A stretch of DNA of 64,000 bases from Pictodentalium vernedei (Eukaryota > Mollusca > Scaphopoda > Dentaliida > Dentaliidae), in NCBI GenBank assembly GCA_031216915.1, contig CM062295.1:177830927-177894926 (forward strand), given 5' to 3'. The notes below the pieces were generated by a model, which was given only the letters and a program-made list of their open reading frames with translations, was not told the DNA's origin and searched no databases. The position numbers were made by a program, and so were the translations under genes. Shown one piece after another: positions 55,046-64,000 of this stretch (the first letter of the stretch is position 1; every line of letters begins with the position of its first letter).

Positions 55046-55271
55046 AGAATTTTCTGACTTTGCAATAGGAATTCTACAACATCTTCATATCGCCAATAAA
55101 CATAGAACACAGGACTTGCTTGTTCGGCAATTGGACAGCTGGGGAGGTTCATCTGTGGTCTTCATTGCAGCTGACACAGGAAATCAGACCTTCATGGCAC
55201 ACATTTCTTGTCAATCAATGTTTTTGAGAATTTTTCGAGGAAAACTACAGCAAGGAAACAACCTTATGAAG
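55046..55271 (+). CDS. TRPM: TRPM channel exon 7 of window
   Basis: The acceptor 'tgtctatttttcag' ends at 55045 and the donor 'gtacaa' starts at 55272. The first base completes Lys with the previous exon. It ends in phase 0. It encodes 75 residues: 'EFSDFAIGILQHLHIANKHR', 'RQLDSWGGSSVVFIAADTG' and 'FMAHISCQSMFLRIFRGKL'. These match the TRPM order 'A(V/I)GV(L/F)xEC...DE..A..LL', 'W..TTCLQLA..A' and 'F.AH...Q..LT..W.GKL', at the end of the cytoplasmic melastatin region just before the membrane domain. Start and end are both set by phase. Confidence 0.92.
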
Positions 55272-55383
55272 GTACAATATCCTTTTATTATAAAACATTT
55301 TAGTATAAGTTTATAGAATGCAAATGATGGCACCAGAAATTTTCATCTAACAAAATCAGAGATATTTATACATATTTTTCTTG

Positions 55384-56564
55384 ACCTAATAGCCTGTAAC
55401 TATGTCTGCAACAAGTACAACCTAATAGCATGTAACTCTGTCTGCAACAAGTACAACCTAATAGCATGTAACTCTGTCTGCAACAAGTACAACCTAATAG
55501 CCTGTAACTATGTCTGCAACAATTACAACCTAATAGCATGTAACTACATCTGCAACATGTACAACCTAATAACCTGTAACTATGTCTCCAACAAAAGTAC
55601 AACCTAATAGCCTATAACTATGTCTCCAACAAAAGTACAACCTAATAGCCTGTAACTATGTCTCCAACAAGTACAACCTAATAGCCTATAACTATGTCTC
55701 CAACAAAAGTGCAACCTAATAGCCTATAAGTATGTCTCCAACAAGGACAACCTAATAGCCTGTAACTATGTCTCCAACAAGTAAACCTAATAGCCTGTAA
55801 CCAACAAGTAAACCTAATAGCCTGTAACTATGTCTCCAACAAGTAAACCTAATAGCCTGTAACCAACAAGTAAACCTAATAGCCTGTAACTATGTCTCAA
55901 ATAAGTACAACCTAATAGCCTGAAACTATGTCTCCAACAAGTACAACCCAATAGCCTGTAACTATGTCTCCAATAAGAGTACAACCTAATAGCCCGAAAC
56001 TGTGTCTCCAACAAGTACAACCTAATAGTCTGTAACTATGTCTCCAACAAGTACAACCTAATAGCCTGTAACTATGTATGCAACAAGTACAACCTAATAG
56101 CCTGTAACTATGTCTCCAACAAGTACAACCTAATAGCCTGTAACTATGTCTCCAACAAGTACAACCTAATAGCCTGTAACTATGTCTCCAACAAGTACAA
56201 CCGGATAACCTGTAACTATGTCTCCAACAAGTACAACCTAATAGCCTGTAACTATGTCTCCAACAAGTACAACCTGATAACCTGTAACTATGTATGCAAC
56301 AAGTACAACCTAATAGCCTGTAACTATGTCTCCAATAAGTACAACCTAATAGCCTGTAACTATGTCTCCAACAAGTACAACCTATAGTATGTAACTATGT
56401 CTACAACAAGTACAACCCAATAGCCTGTAATTATGTATGCAACAAGGACAACCTAAATAGCCTGTAACTCTGCCTCCAACAAGTACAACCTAATAACCTG
56501 TAACGATGTCTCCACCAAGTACAACCTAATAGCCTGTAACTATGTCTACAACAAGTACAACCTG
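55384..56564. repeat. 36-bp minisatellite T7, main block
   Basis: About 33 copies of a 36-bp unit with consensus gtacaacctaatagcctgta followed by actatgtctccaacaa. Variants include 'tctgcaacaa', 'catgtaac' and short deletions near 55790-55870. It starts about 110 bp after the exon donor. Frames in it repeat because 36 is divisible by three. Confidence 0.95.
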
Positions 56565-56916
56565 ATATTTATTGGTGTTTAAGGTCACATATTTCTGCAC
56601 AATGCCTAATCATGACCAAGACAGTTTTATGGGTGGGGGAAGCCGAAGTACCTGGAGAGAACCACTGAGCAATGGTAAGCAACTGTCAGCTCCCCAACAT
56701 ACTACCTCCACACAGGCAGGGTTAGCATTCATTGAAGGCAAGTGCACCATCGACATGTAGTATGCCTTAGTTCACAATGACACTGTGCCCCCTCATGAGA
56801 AATGGGGGTGAAGTGTCTTGTCCAAGGACACAACGTGGTTGCTGCAGGTGGGATTCGAATTGAGGACCTCTCAGCCTGCAGTTGGCACCTCTACCTACTG
56901 AGCCACTGTGCCCACC
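56565..56916 (-). mobile_element. tRNA-derived SINE, copy 3, inside the minisatellite
   Basis: Minus-strand SINE: the complement of the A box, 'ctactgagcca', lies near 56895 and of the B box, 'gggattcgaattgagg', near 56850, with the 'tgtccaaggacacaacgtgg' body and 'ggtgtttaaggtcacatatt' tail. The minisatellite continues on both sides. Confidence 0.8.
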
Positions 56917-57088
56917 TGTACAATCTAATAGTCTGTAACTATGTCTGCAAAAAGTGCAACCTAATAGCCTATAACTATGTCTCCAACAAGTACAACCTAA
57001 TAGCATGTAACTATGTCTCCAACAAGTACAACCAAATAGCCTGTAACTATGTCTCCCAACAAGTACAATTTAATAGCCTGTAACTATT
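56917..57088. repeat. 36-bp minisatellite T7, short block
   Basis: About four to five further units after the SINE, including 'gtacaatctaatagtctgta'. Confidence 0.9.
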
Positions 57089-57245
57089 GTTATTACCACC
57101 ATGCGCATTTCCAAGATGGTGTATTGAAGTCGATACCTCATCTCTTGGCATATATCGACATGTCCATACCGACTCGTTGATATATGCCCAGAGGCAAGGT
57201 CTCGACTTTAATACACCACTCGGAAATTCACTTGGTGGTAATAAC
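57089..57245. mobile_element. Foldback element, family H, copy H2
   Basis: Ends 'gttattaccaccatg' and 'cttggtggtaataac', inner 'atttccaagatggtgtatt' against 'aatacaccactcggaaatt'. About 157 bp, immediately following the minisatellite. Confidence 0.75.
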
Positions 57246-57829
57246 CAATTTATCTGACAGTATTCTTCCCTTTCTTGACTTCTTTGCATACATTTTCACA
57301 ATCATTCAGCATCTATGAATTGATTTTTTATGAATGAAGATCATGACACCATGGTACATGTATTATGCTCTTGAGCTGTGTATGACGTATTTTCCATTAA
57401 TTGTTCATCTTGTACTATAACCAGCGAAGTTTATAGTAGTGCTTCAGATGAGTGTTTCTTTGTTTTATTTTTCAGGCTTAACGCATGATTGGCCTATATA
57501 AAAATGTCATCATGGCAAAAAATTAAGTTATGTAATATATTTCATTGAATAATAGATGGTGAATTATTTATCATTTAATTACTGCTGTCACGAAGAGTGG
57601 CCTCGAAATGTGAAATAAATAACCCGGTGCCAATTGGGTGCAGATAAAAATGTTCTCTTTCTGATCGAATGATCGCATGTGCAGATGCTACCGTCAATAC
57701 AGATTTGTATTTTGATATTTTCACCTATATTGGGGAAATACATTCTTATTGTAAGATAAATACTAGAGAATCATGAAATTTGTTTTTCTGCTTGCAGAAC
57801 ATTCTCTCTCTTTCTCTTATCTGTTTCAG
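57246..57829. other. Intron sequence, no gene seen
   Basis: Nothing recognised apart from the polypyrimidine tract before the next exon. Confidence 0.4.
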
Positions 57830-57901
57830 CTCCTGTTTTGCATATTTTGCCCACTTGCCATTCCATTATTGATAAACTTCAGAGAGGAATGTGTTGAAAA
57901 A
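57830..57901 (+). CDS. TRPM: TRPM channel exon 8 of window
   Basis: The acceptor 'cttatctgtttcag' ends at 57829 and the donor 'gtaagt' follows 57901. Phase 0 both sides, 24 residues, LLFCIFCPLAIPLLINFREE then CVEK. This matches the hydrophobic pre-S1 segment of TRPM channels, where TRPM2 has 'LCMLAFPLLLTGLISFREK'. The FRE motif after the hydrophobic stretch again favours a TRPM2-like member. An alternative upstream AG at 57797 would add residues and break similarity. Confidence 0.85.
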
Positions 57902-57976
57902 GTAAGTATTTAGAAAAGTGATGCCACCAAAAATAATCATTATAAAAGTGCTATTTCTTTTAACTCTGGTTGAGTG

Positions 57977-58518
57977 GAGGGCTGTCACGATTTTTTAATT
58001 TAGGAATCGATTAATTGCTGCAAATAATCGATTATAATCAATTAATCACACCTAGATGACCCCTCTCCCTCTCTTTGAAGTCGTTAAAATGAAGTTCAAG
58101 TCAGTTGACCTACCTCAAGTAACCAACGAAGATGATCCTCTTTTAGGTACATTCAAAGCTTTGATGTTCTGAACTTTTGAACAGTCAGTGCAATAATCGA
58201 GACCGGTCATCAGTTGCAAACTTCGCAAGTTTGCAACTGCAGCCCGGTCTTGAATATTACACTGACAGTTCAAAAGTTCAGAACATAAAAGCTTTGAATG
58301 TACCTAAAAGACAAATACCTCTAATGGCTTCTTGAGGTTTAAGATGACGTTCTTGACTTTTCATCATTAGAAACAACAGTTTTTTCATCATATTTTTCTT
58401 CAATTATTAAATGTCTAAAACGGAGTAAAATTTACCAATTCTTCGACAACGAAAAATACTAATCGATTTTGACATGACCGATTGACAATCAGTTAATCAA
58501 TTAATTGCGACAGTCCTA
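57977..58518. mobile_element. hAT-like foldback element, 542 bp
   Basis: Ends GAGGGCTGTCACGATT and AATTGCGACAGTCCTA, with 8-bp flanks GTTGAGTG (57969-57976) and GTTGAATG (58519-58526), one mismatch. GGGCTGTC..CGATT ends with sub-terminal AATCGATTAAT are typical of a widespread hAT-type element. Its core (about 58145-58312) is a long imperfect hairpin beginning 'ggtacattcaaagctttgat'. Confidence 0.8.
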
Positions 58519-58519
58519 G

Positions 58520-58760
58520 TTGAATGCTAGAAGCTACTATCATGGTTTTGTTGAAAAATGCTTTACACTGTACTCATTTGCTTGTTGCTATCTAGGTAGG
58601 AGAAGAAAAATGCCTCTATAAAATGGTTTTGGTACAATTTATTTAGGAATGCTTGATGGCAATCTCTCAATAAATTATAACACAACAATTATATATGAAT
58701 AAGCCCTTTCTAAACTAAGGTTACCCTTGCTGGTAGCATGGTATCTGGAAAAAAACACTC
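58520..58760. repeat. Family K repeat, copy 4
   Basis: 'gttgaatgctagaagctact', 'gcttgttgctatctaggtag' and 'gctggtagcatggtatctgg' match 14,153-14,370 in order. Confidence 0.55.
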
Positions 58761-58789
58761 ATGTTACAAATTTCCAATCTCTGAGGCTG

Positions 58790-59290
58790 CCAGTCTAATA
58801 CTGTAAGAAATTTGATGCGGTTATGGCCTGAAACTAGTCTAATCCTCAAATTGGTCATCTCCTATGTTTAGATTCATGCATCTGGAATATTTCAGTTGGT
58901 TGGAAAAGCAAACCAATGGTTCATTTTTTTTCTCCTAACTGATATATTCCGGACAATTGAATGTGAAAAATTCTCATAAAGATTCATTTTCTGTGAATCA
59001 AAGTTAGAAATTTTGCTCAATCAAGACATGATTTGATTGACATTTTGATGACAGTACAATCAGAAATAAAGACTCACCATAGCTATAGTTTTATGATTAT
59101 GCTGGATAGTTTCACAAATAACATTAAAATATTGATGTTTTCAAGGGGAATCAGATACTTATTGATATGAATATCTCTGTCTGGGTCAGGAAAGAATATC
59201 TATATATCATTGTAAGTAAAGTTACATCATATTACATCAGTGGTCATCTGCATGCAAATTTCCACAAAAAAGTAGGTAAACAAACATGAC
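58790..59290. repeat. Old intronic duplication, copy 1
   Basis: Diverged similarity with 62,600-63,060: 'ctagtctaat', 'tcctatgtt', 'agttttatgatt', 'caaggggaatcagatactt' and 'gaaagaatatcta' in the same order and spacing. Confidence 0.55.
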
Positions 59291-59588
59291 ATAACAGCAT
59301 CAAATTCATTACAGAATTAGATAGGTTGCCTGAGAGCTTGACAAATGACCTTTGAAAAACATTTTTCTTTCAAGTAAGATGGTTACACAACTAGAAATTT
59401 CCATATATATATGTAGGTCTGAAATTTTTCTTACTATTTTTGTATAGTAAAACATCTTGAGTAAATTTCCAGTCAATATGTGTATTCAAAAAATATTTCA
59501 GGGTTCTTACTGAATCAGAATAGCAAATTCAAGTCCTGCGTAAGAAATTTCAGGGACTTGGACCACAATTTTTAATTGATTATTTTAA

Positions 59589-59819
59589 CCATTTCATCAC
59601 TGGTGCCCTGGAAGGTATCATTTTAGTCAATATTGTCAATGGCAAAATGGGAGAAAGGATCCTGATTTTTTGGGAGATTCAGTGATAATTTAATCCAACA
59701 GCTCAACAGAGCTGTTGGATTAAATTATTACTGAGGCTCGCTTCAGATTTTTTGCTCTTTATCGCCCACTACTAATTTTTTCTTCACACAAAAATTTAAT
59801 GCACACCGGGTTGAATGGG
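59589..59819. mobile_element. TTAA foldback element, family D-like
   Basis: TTAA at 59585-59588 and 59820-59823, ends CCATTTCATCACTGG and CCGGGTTGAATGGG. The core palindrome 'ataatttaatccaacagctc' has a perfect partner after a 4-base loop (about 59,694-59,737). Confidence 0.7.
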
Positions 59820-59823
59820 TTAA

Positions 59824-60294
59824 TGCTCATTTTGTTATAACAGCTCTTGCTGGTAATCGTATACTTTCTAACAAGACAAGATTTGATACTTGGACTTATG
59901 TCACACACACAGTCAATCACACAAATGAATGTGACCCTTTTTGTTGAAAGTGGTGTTAAACCCCAATAAACATAAACAAACATACAGATGGAGGTTGGTA
60001 ATACCTGATTTGACCTATTGATTGCCCAGTAAAACCACTTTTAAGTTGTGGTACAATATTCCAACGATATTATCAAGACATTCCTTAAGCAAAGGCATGC
60101 CTTGAAGATGAAGTTAGAATATTTATCAGTCAGGACTTGAATCATTCCTGTCAGAACAAATCATATTTGCTCCCCCCCCCCCCCCCACTCCCCACACACA
60201 CACTCCCAGGCAATTACAAATTCATGCAGATGAACATAATAGCAATAACATATTTATATATAAAATTTATAATATCTTATTCAGCAGATTCATA
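59824..60294. other. Intron sequence, no gene seen
   Basis: Contains a SINE-like tail 'gtgttaaaccccaataaaca' near 59,953 and a poly-C run near 60,172-60,186. Confidence 0.45.
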
Positions 60295-60708
60295 TTAGGC
60301 CTAAGAAAGGTAAAAATCTGTTTCTCAGGCCCTCCTGCATACCGGTAGTTCTTTTGGCTGCCACATGCTCTCTTTTTATAACCAATGCAAACTGAAAAAA
60401 ATAAAAATTAAATGTTTTATGTGTGATATTTTACCCAAGGTAATAAAATTGATAAATTTGTGCCTTTAGTGCAACAAGGCTTTGCAATGCTTTAGTGTTG
60501 CAAAGCCTTCTTGCACTCAAGGGACAAAACACACCACCACTCATGTTATTCTATAGATTGTGAGGCCTGACACATAAAACAAAGAACATGAACTTTTGAT
60601 GGCAAAGAAATAATTACAAAAATAAAAAATAAAATAAAAAAATGCCTGCCCACATGCATTTCTACAACAATTGGCCTGAAAAACAGAAGACCTACTTTAT
60701 AGGGTCGC
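60295..60708. mobile_element. Family F element, copy F5
   Basis: Left 'ttaggcctaagaaaggtaaa' and 'ctgtttctcaggccctcctg', right 'ggcctgaaaaacagaagacc'. The core hairpin is imperfect. It ends about 70 bp before the next exon. Confidence 0.75.
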
Positions 60709-60776
60709 ATATTAACCCCTTTATTTACTACTTTCATTTTATTTCATCTTATTTCCATTGTCCTTATTATTTTCAG

Positions 60777-60829
60777 AGAAGTCATGACTCAGAGGTGATC
60801 ACTCTTGATGCAGGTGAAAGACTGAGAAG
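60777..60829 (+). CDS. TRPM: TRPM channel exon 9 of window
   Basis: The acceptor 'ttattattttcag' ends at 60776 and the donor 'gtatgt' starts at 60830. Phase 0 in, two bases out. It encodes RSHDSEVITLDAGERLR plus a split Arg/Ser codon. The segment would sit in the variable linker between the pre-S1 region and the first membrane helix of TRPM channels. The linker has little conservation, so support comes from splice sites, phase continuity with the previous exon and an open frame. Confidence 0.65.
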
Positions 60830-60879
60830 GTATGTATTCCTCGAAGATTAGGGATACCATGATTATTAATACCCCAATC

Positions 60880-61450
60880 AGCGATGAGGAGGTATCGTAG
60901 GATTAAGAGTTCTAAACATCCATATAAACATTTTGTATCATAACTCAAGCATCAATACTCATATTTGAATGTCCTCTGGTTTGCAGATAGACCAACTTTA
61001 ACCCTTTACGTAACATGAAAAGCTGATGACACTTGCAAAAAAAATTCTTGAATAACTAATTTTTTTCATTTTTTGTCTCAAAAACATAGGTTATGATACC
61101 TCATTGGAATGAGCTTGATGGGTTCGTTCCAATGAGAGGTCATAACCTATGCTTTTGCGACAAAAAAGAAAAAATAATGAAAATTAATTGGCAATTTTTG
61201 TGAATAATGCTGGCCAGTTTTGGCCGTTACATTGGGTAAAGGGTTAAAGAAAGGCTGTGTCTTATCTGCAAAATTGTTCAAGAGTTATACCCCATGTTAT
61301 ACTATAATACTCTGGTATGTGATAAACTTGCCTGGGGAAAAGGCTATCAACACAGAATGTGTCTCGTATGCACATTTTTACCAGAGTTATATCCCTTGTT
61401 GCACTTTGAAATGTAGAGAGATTTCTGGTCAATGAAATCTCCATTGATAA
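60880..61450. repeat. Fragments of the T6 repeat family around element A8
   Basis: 60900-60995 ('aacattttgtatcataactc', 'gaatgtcctctggtttgcag') and 61250-61440 ('gataaacttgcctgggg', 'accagagttatatcccttg') are diverged T6 units. A8 is inserted between them. Confidence 0.6.
61002..61243. mobile_element. TTAA foldback element, family A, copy A8 (inverted)
   Basis: TTAA at 60998-61001 and 61244-61247, CCCTTTACG and GGGTAAAGGG ends. The arms carry CTCATTGG and CCAATGAG. Same orientation as A6. Confidence 0.85.
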
Positions 61451-61599
61451 GCTAGGTACTCTATAAATTTAATTTCAGGGGCATAATACAAAAGCATTGT
61501 GTTGCATATTTAGATCTTCAAAATTGTTATTATGCTTTGTCAATAATCAAACGGAATGACTTATAATTTAATGGTTACAGCTAACCCCAGAAATGTAAT

Positions 61600-62070
61600 A
61601 CAGTGGAGCTCTGTTAATTGAATATTTATTTATTGGGGTTTAATTACACTTTTGAAAGCCAGTGTCACCTCGTGCCGGACAGTTTAACAGGTGGAGGAAG
61701 TCAGTGTACTCAGAGAGAGCCACCGAGCAATGGTGAGTAACTATCAGACTCCCCAGTGTGCTGTTAATTGAATAATCACTTTCAAGATTATTCAGTTAAC
61801 ACAATTAACACGAGTATTCAGTTAATAGGGATTTGGTCAGTTTCCTAGAGATAAACTAAGCATTTACTCCATAATATCTTGTTTGACAGAGCTAATGGGG
61901 CTGTGTCAAACAAGATTTAATAGACTAAATGCCCCTATTGAATGTAGTGAGGTCAGAAAGGTCTTCAGTGATTATCAATATAATTTCTTGATGTATTAAA
62001 ACATTTTTTATTCAATTAACACGAGTTTACTCTGTAACCCATATGCAATTAACAGGTCACGGTTGTACTG
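61600..62070. repeat. Repeat with GAGCTCTGTTAATTG ends, containing a SINE
   Basis: Left 'cagtggagctctgttaattg', right 'caattaacaggtcacggttg'. A hairpin 'atcttgtttgaca' to 'tgtcaaacaagat' lies near 61,881-61,915 and resembles sequences near 1528 and 39,900. A truncated minus-strand SINE (about 61622-61768) lies near its left end. Confidence 0.5.
61622..61768 (-). mobile_element. Truncated SINE
   Basis: 'tatttattggggtttaatta', 'agagagagccaccgagcaat' and 'actatcagactccccag' are the tail and body of the SINE family, without the tRNA-like head. Confidence 0.6.
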
Positions 62071-62141
62071 AAGTTATAGAAAATGGTTTTGTGTTTGGAA
62101 GTTGTAATCAGTTAGCAGGGTATCCAATTCTCTACATAATG

Positions 62142-62405
62142 TTACTTTGTCATGAGAGTGAGTACCGATTTATCACCCTCAATGAACAATTCAATATTTC
62201 TTACAGTAAATGATGGCTGCTTGGCACATCTTTTCTCAAGTTTAAACATATCCCCACCAAACATGCACAACTTAAAAATAAAATGCTTAAAGCCACAATT
62301 GGTGATAGTACTCAAAGTAGCATTTGCAATGAGAATACATGATGGTGATGTAAGATGCAAAGTAAAGATGGCTCTGGCAGTCTTTAAAGGTAACCAACTA
62401 TACAT
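62142..62405 (-). CDS. Unassigned open frame (87 residues)
   Basis: The minus strand encodes 'KTARAIFTLHLTSPSCILIA' ... 'NCGFKHFIFKLCMFGGDMFK' ... 'NIELFIEGDKSVLTLMTK'. The plus strand is also open over nearly the same bases (62152-62427). No known domain was recognised. It could be a transposon fragment or chance. The plus-strand frame does not fit the phase needed by the channel gene. Confidence 0.2.
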   Translation of the reverse strand: MYSWLPLKTARAIFTLHLTSPSCILIANATLSTITNCGFKHFIFKLCMFGGDMFKLEKRCAKQPSFTVRNIELFIEGDKSVLTLMTK

Positions 62406-62599
62406 TCATATTTTTTTTTTATTTTAATGTCCCTCTTTGATGATCAGTCAGTCTTGATAGAACCAAACATCCTGCCCCTGAGCAATCATACAATGGAACT
62501 TCCTCTTCTTTTGATGATGCTGATTCCCTAGACAGCAACATTATCCTTTCCTTGACAAACTGATTTACAGAGTCAAGCACTCGATCAAGCCATCAGTCA

Positions 62600-63060
62600 A
62601 ATTTTGTAAGGAATTTGATGGCCCTATTGCCCAGAACAAGTCTAGCACTAAAATAGTCCATTTCCTATGTTCATGCTGTTTCAGTCATTTGGAAATATTC
62701 CAGAAGACCTAATCTAAAAATACCATGAACATTCATTTTCTTTGAATTAGTGCAAGAAATGTTTCTCAATGAAGACTTGATTTGACCGAATCTTTGATGA
62801 GATTTTGAATAGCATTACACCTGTTTGTTTACTAAATAATTATGAATAAAGACTTGCCAATGTCATAGTTTTATGATTCTGACACGTAGTTTCGCTGATT
62901 GGGTTAATATCTTGATCTCTTCAAGGTGAAATGAATAATACTTTTTGATAGGAATATCTATAACTGGAACATGAAAGAATATCTGTATTTTTCATCAACC
63001 TTTCATCAACAGTAATCTGTGCCAAAATTCACAAAAAGTGGGTAAACAAGCAACCCATAA
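62600..63060. repeat. Old intronic duplication, copy 2
   Basis: Partner of 58,790-59,290: 'tcctatgttcatgctgtttc', 'tgaataaagacttgccaatg', 'atagttttatgattct' and 'catgaaagaatatctgta'. Confidence 0.55.
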
Positions 63061-63487
63061 CAGTATTAGAGCTGGTCGGTTTTGAAAAATTTTCCCTTGG
63101 TTCAATTTCAGTTTGGTTTTGGACCAAAAAAATTGGTTATTGGTTTCGGGTTTTGTAACACAATACATATTTTCAATATCTTATCTATTAAACTGGGACG
63201 AGTTAGTACTAAAGCATGTTATTAAATACCAAATAAGTGAACTAGAAATGAAATAAAACTGTATTGCAATTGTTTCCTGTAAATTCAATGAACAAAAAAT
63301 TATATTTGCAATCTGCATATGCTGTCATAAAAAGTCTTTCAAACCCAAGGGCGTAGATACAGCAGTCGGGAGTGTGGCAAGGGGGAATGGGTGCTCAAAC
63401 ATTTAGTCACAAAGGTGCTGTTTGAGACAGGAAATTTAAGATTCAACCGTCAAGTCAACTTTGTTTTTTTTTCATTTCCATTCACAG

Positions 63488-63574
63488 CACTGACATATTG
63501 CCTGGCATGAAAATAAGTGAAGAGGGTCAGAATTTTAGAAAACACTTGCCCAAAATAAAGGAGAAGTTGAGAAC
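63488..63574 (+). CDS. TRPM: Possible TRPM exon 10 of window
   Basis: A strong acceptor ('ttttttttcatttccattcacag', ending at 63487) followed by a frame that takes one base, exactly the phase left open by the exon at 60829. It would encode STDILPGMKISEEGQNFRKH then 'LPKIKEKLR', a charged linker. The proposed donor 'gttaga' at 63575 is weak. The frame stays open to a stop at 63600. No conserved TRPM motif confirms it. Confidence 0.35.
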
Positions 63575-63700
63575 GTTAGAACACGCCTTTTACTTTCAAT
63601 AAGACAGGTACCCATTTCACAAGCTAACTAACATGACATTAGTACTCGAAAGGAGCTAACTCTAAATCCCAAAATCATTAATTTACAAGCACTGTAGAGG

Positions 63701-64000
63701 TAGGGACCTGCGAGCCGGGGATAAAACTTCGAGCCGAATCTCGAGCCGAATCATCCCTCTGGTATCGAGTCGAGTCGAATCTCGAACCTTGAAACCGGCG
63801 CGACGGCGACATTCGTGCTTCCATAGTCTGCAATACCGGTACTCTGCATGCTGGATGAGTTCAGAATCAATTGGTCTGGAATCGAGTATTCTCGCACTGC
63901 GAGAATACTCGATTCCAGACCAATTGATTCTGAACTCATAGACTCGCAGTTTTATTCTACCCACTTGGTGGTCGTGGCTCGTGCTCAGCCTCATGACGTC
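63701..64000. mobile_element. hAT-like non-autonomous element, second copy (runs off window)
   Basis: Starts TAGGGACCTGCGAGCCGGGG and follows the element at 38969 almost base for base, including the perfect 40-bp-arm palindrome. The window ends inside it, so the right end and target duplication (left flank TGTAGAGG) cannot be checked. Confidence 0.9.

Noticed and set aside
55384-56564. CRISPR-like array
   Set aside because: Units are contiguous, without unique spacers, in a eukaryotic intron.
55366-57006. Repetitive Cys/Leu-rich frames such as YRLLGCTCCRHS units
   Set aside because: They are translations of the 36-bp minisatellite, whose length is divisible by three. No start, splice or composition evidence supports a protein.
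62152-62427. Plus-strand frame as a TRPM exon
   Set aside because: The AG before it would give the wrong phase after the exon ending at 60829, and no TRPM motif is present.

Overview
The window looks like a piece of an animal nuclear genome, probably a marine invertebrate. It is AT-rich. The only convincing host gene is cut into short exons (51 to 226 bp) with consensus GT..AG borders, separated by introns of 2.6 to 24 kb that are packed with transposon remnants, foldback elements, satellites and SINEs. Tandem arrays rich in AGGTCAAGGTCA, DIRS and Penelope-like retroelements and tRNA-headed SINEs fit a mollusc or other lophotrochozoan, but I cannot confirm a species or phylum.

The host gene lies on the + strand and runs through the whole window. 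Nine exons (794-999, 4577-4719, 12493-12543, 18400-18571, 42568-42698, 48394-48494, 55046-55271, 57830-57901, 60777-60829) join in phase with no stop into about 385 codons. They read as the cytoplasmic melastatin-homology region of a TRPM cation channel, closest in my judgement to the TRPM2/TRPM8 branch. The N-terminal exons lie before base 1 and the six membrane segments and pore lie after base 64000. A tenth exon at 63488 is possible.

The introns hold: (1) at least fifteen short foldback elements flanked by TTAA with CCCTTTACC-type ends (piggyBac-like non-autonomous elements), several with perfect palindromes of 50 bp or more; (2) two DIRS-type tyrosine-recombinase retrotransposons inside the 24-kb intron (20.83-25.79 kb and 27.17-33.78 kb), each with inverted terminal repeats and an internal complementary region, plus a third eroded fragment at 15.6-16.0 kb; (3) a Penelope-like GIY-YIG fragment with flanking direct repeats at 6.74-7.47 kb; (4) a 1.6-kb solo LTR with a 5-bp target duplication at 36.3-37.9 kb; (5) hAT-like non-autonomous elements with 8-bp target duplications at 38.97-39.73 and 57.98-58.52 kb and a further copy running off the right edge; (6) a TA-flanked element at 40.76-41.52 kb with a perfect 135-bp palindrome; (7) tRNA-derived SINEs; (8) seven tandem arrays, including a 36-bp minisatellite (55.4-57.1 kb) and a 209-bp satellite (9.9-11.0 kb).

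The mobile elements do not form a pathway with the channel gene. They are its intron load. The most informative features are structural: arm-to-arm covariation in the TTAA foldbacks, perfect palindromic cores in non-autonomous elements of several apparent superfamilies, and a DIRS insertion whose empty site can be read directly because it landed in a tandem duplication.
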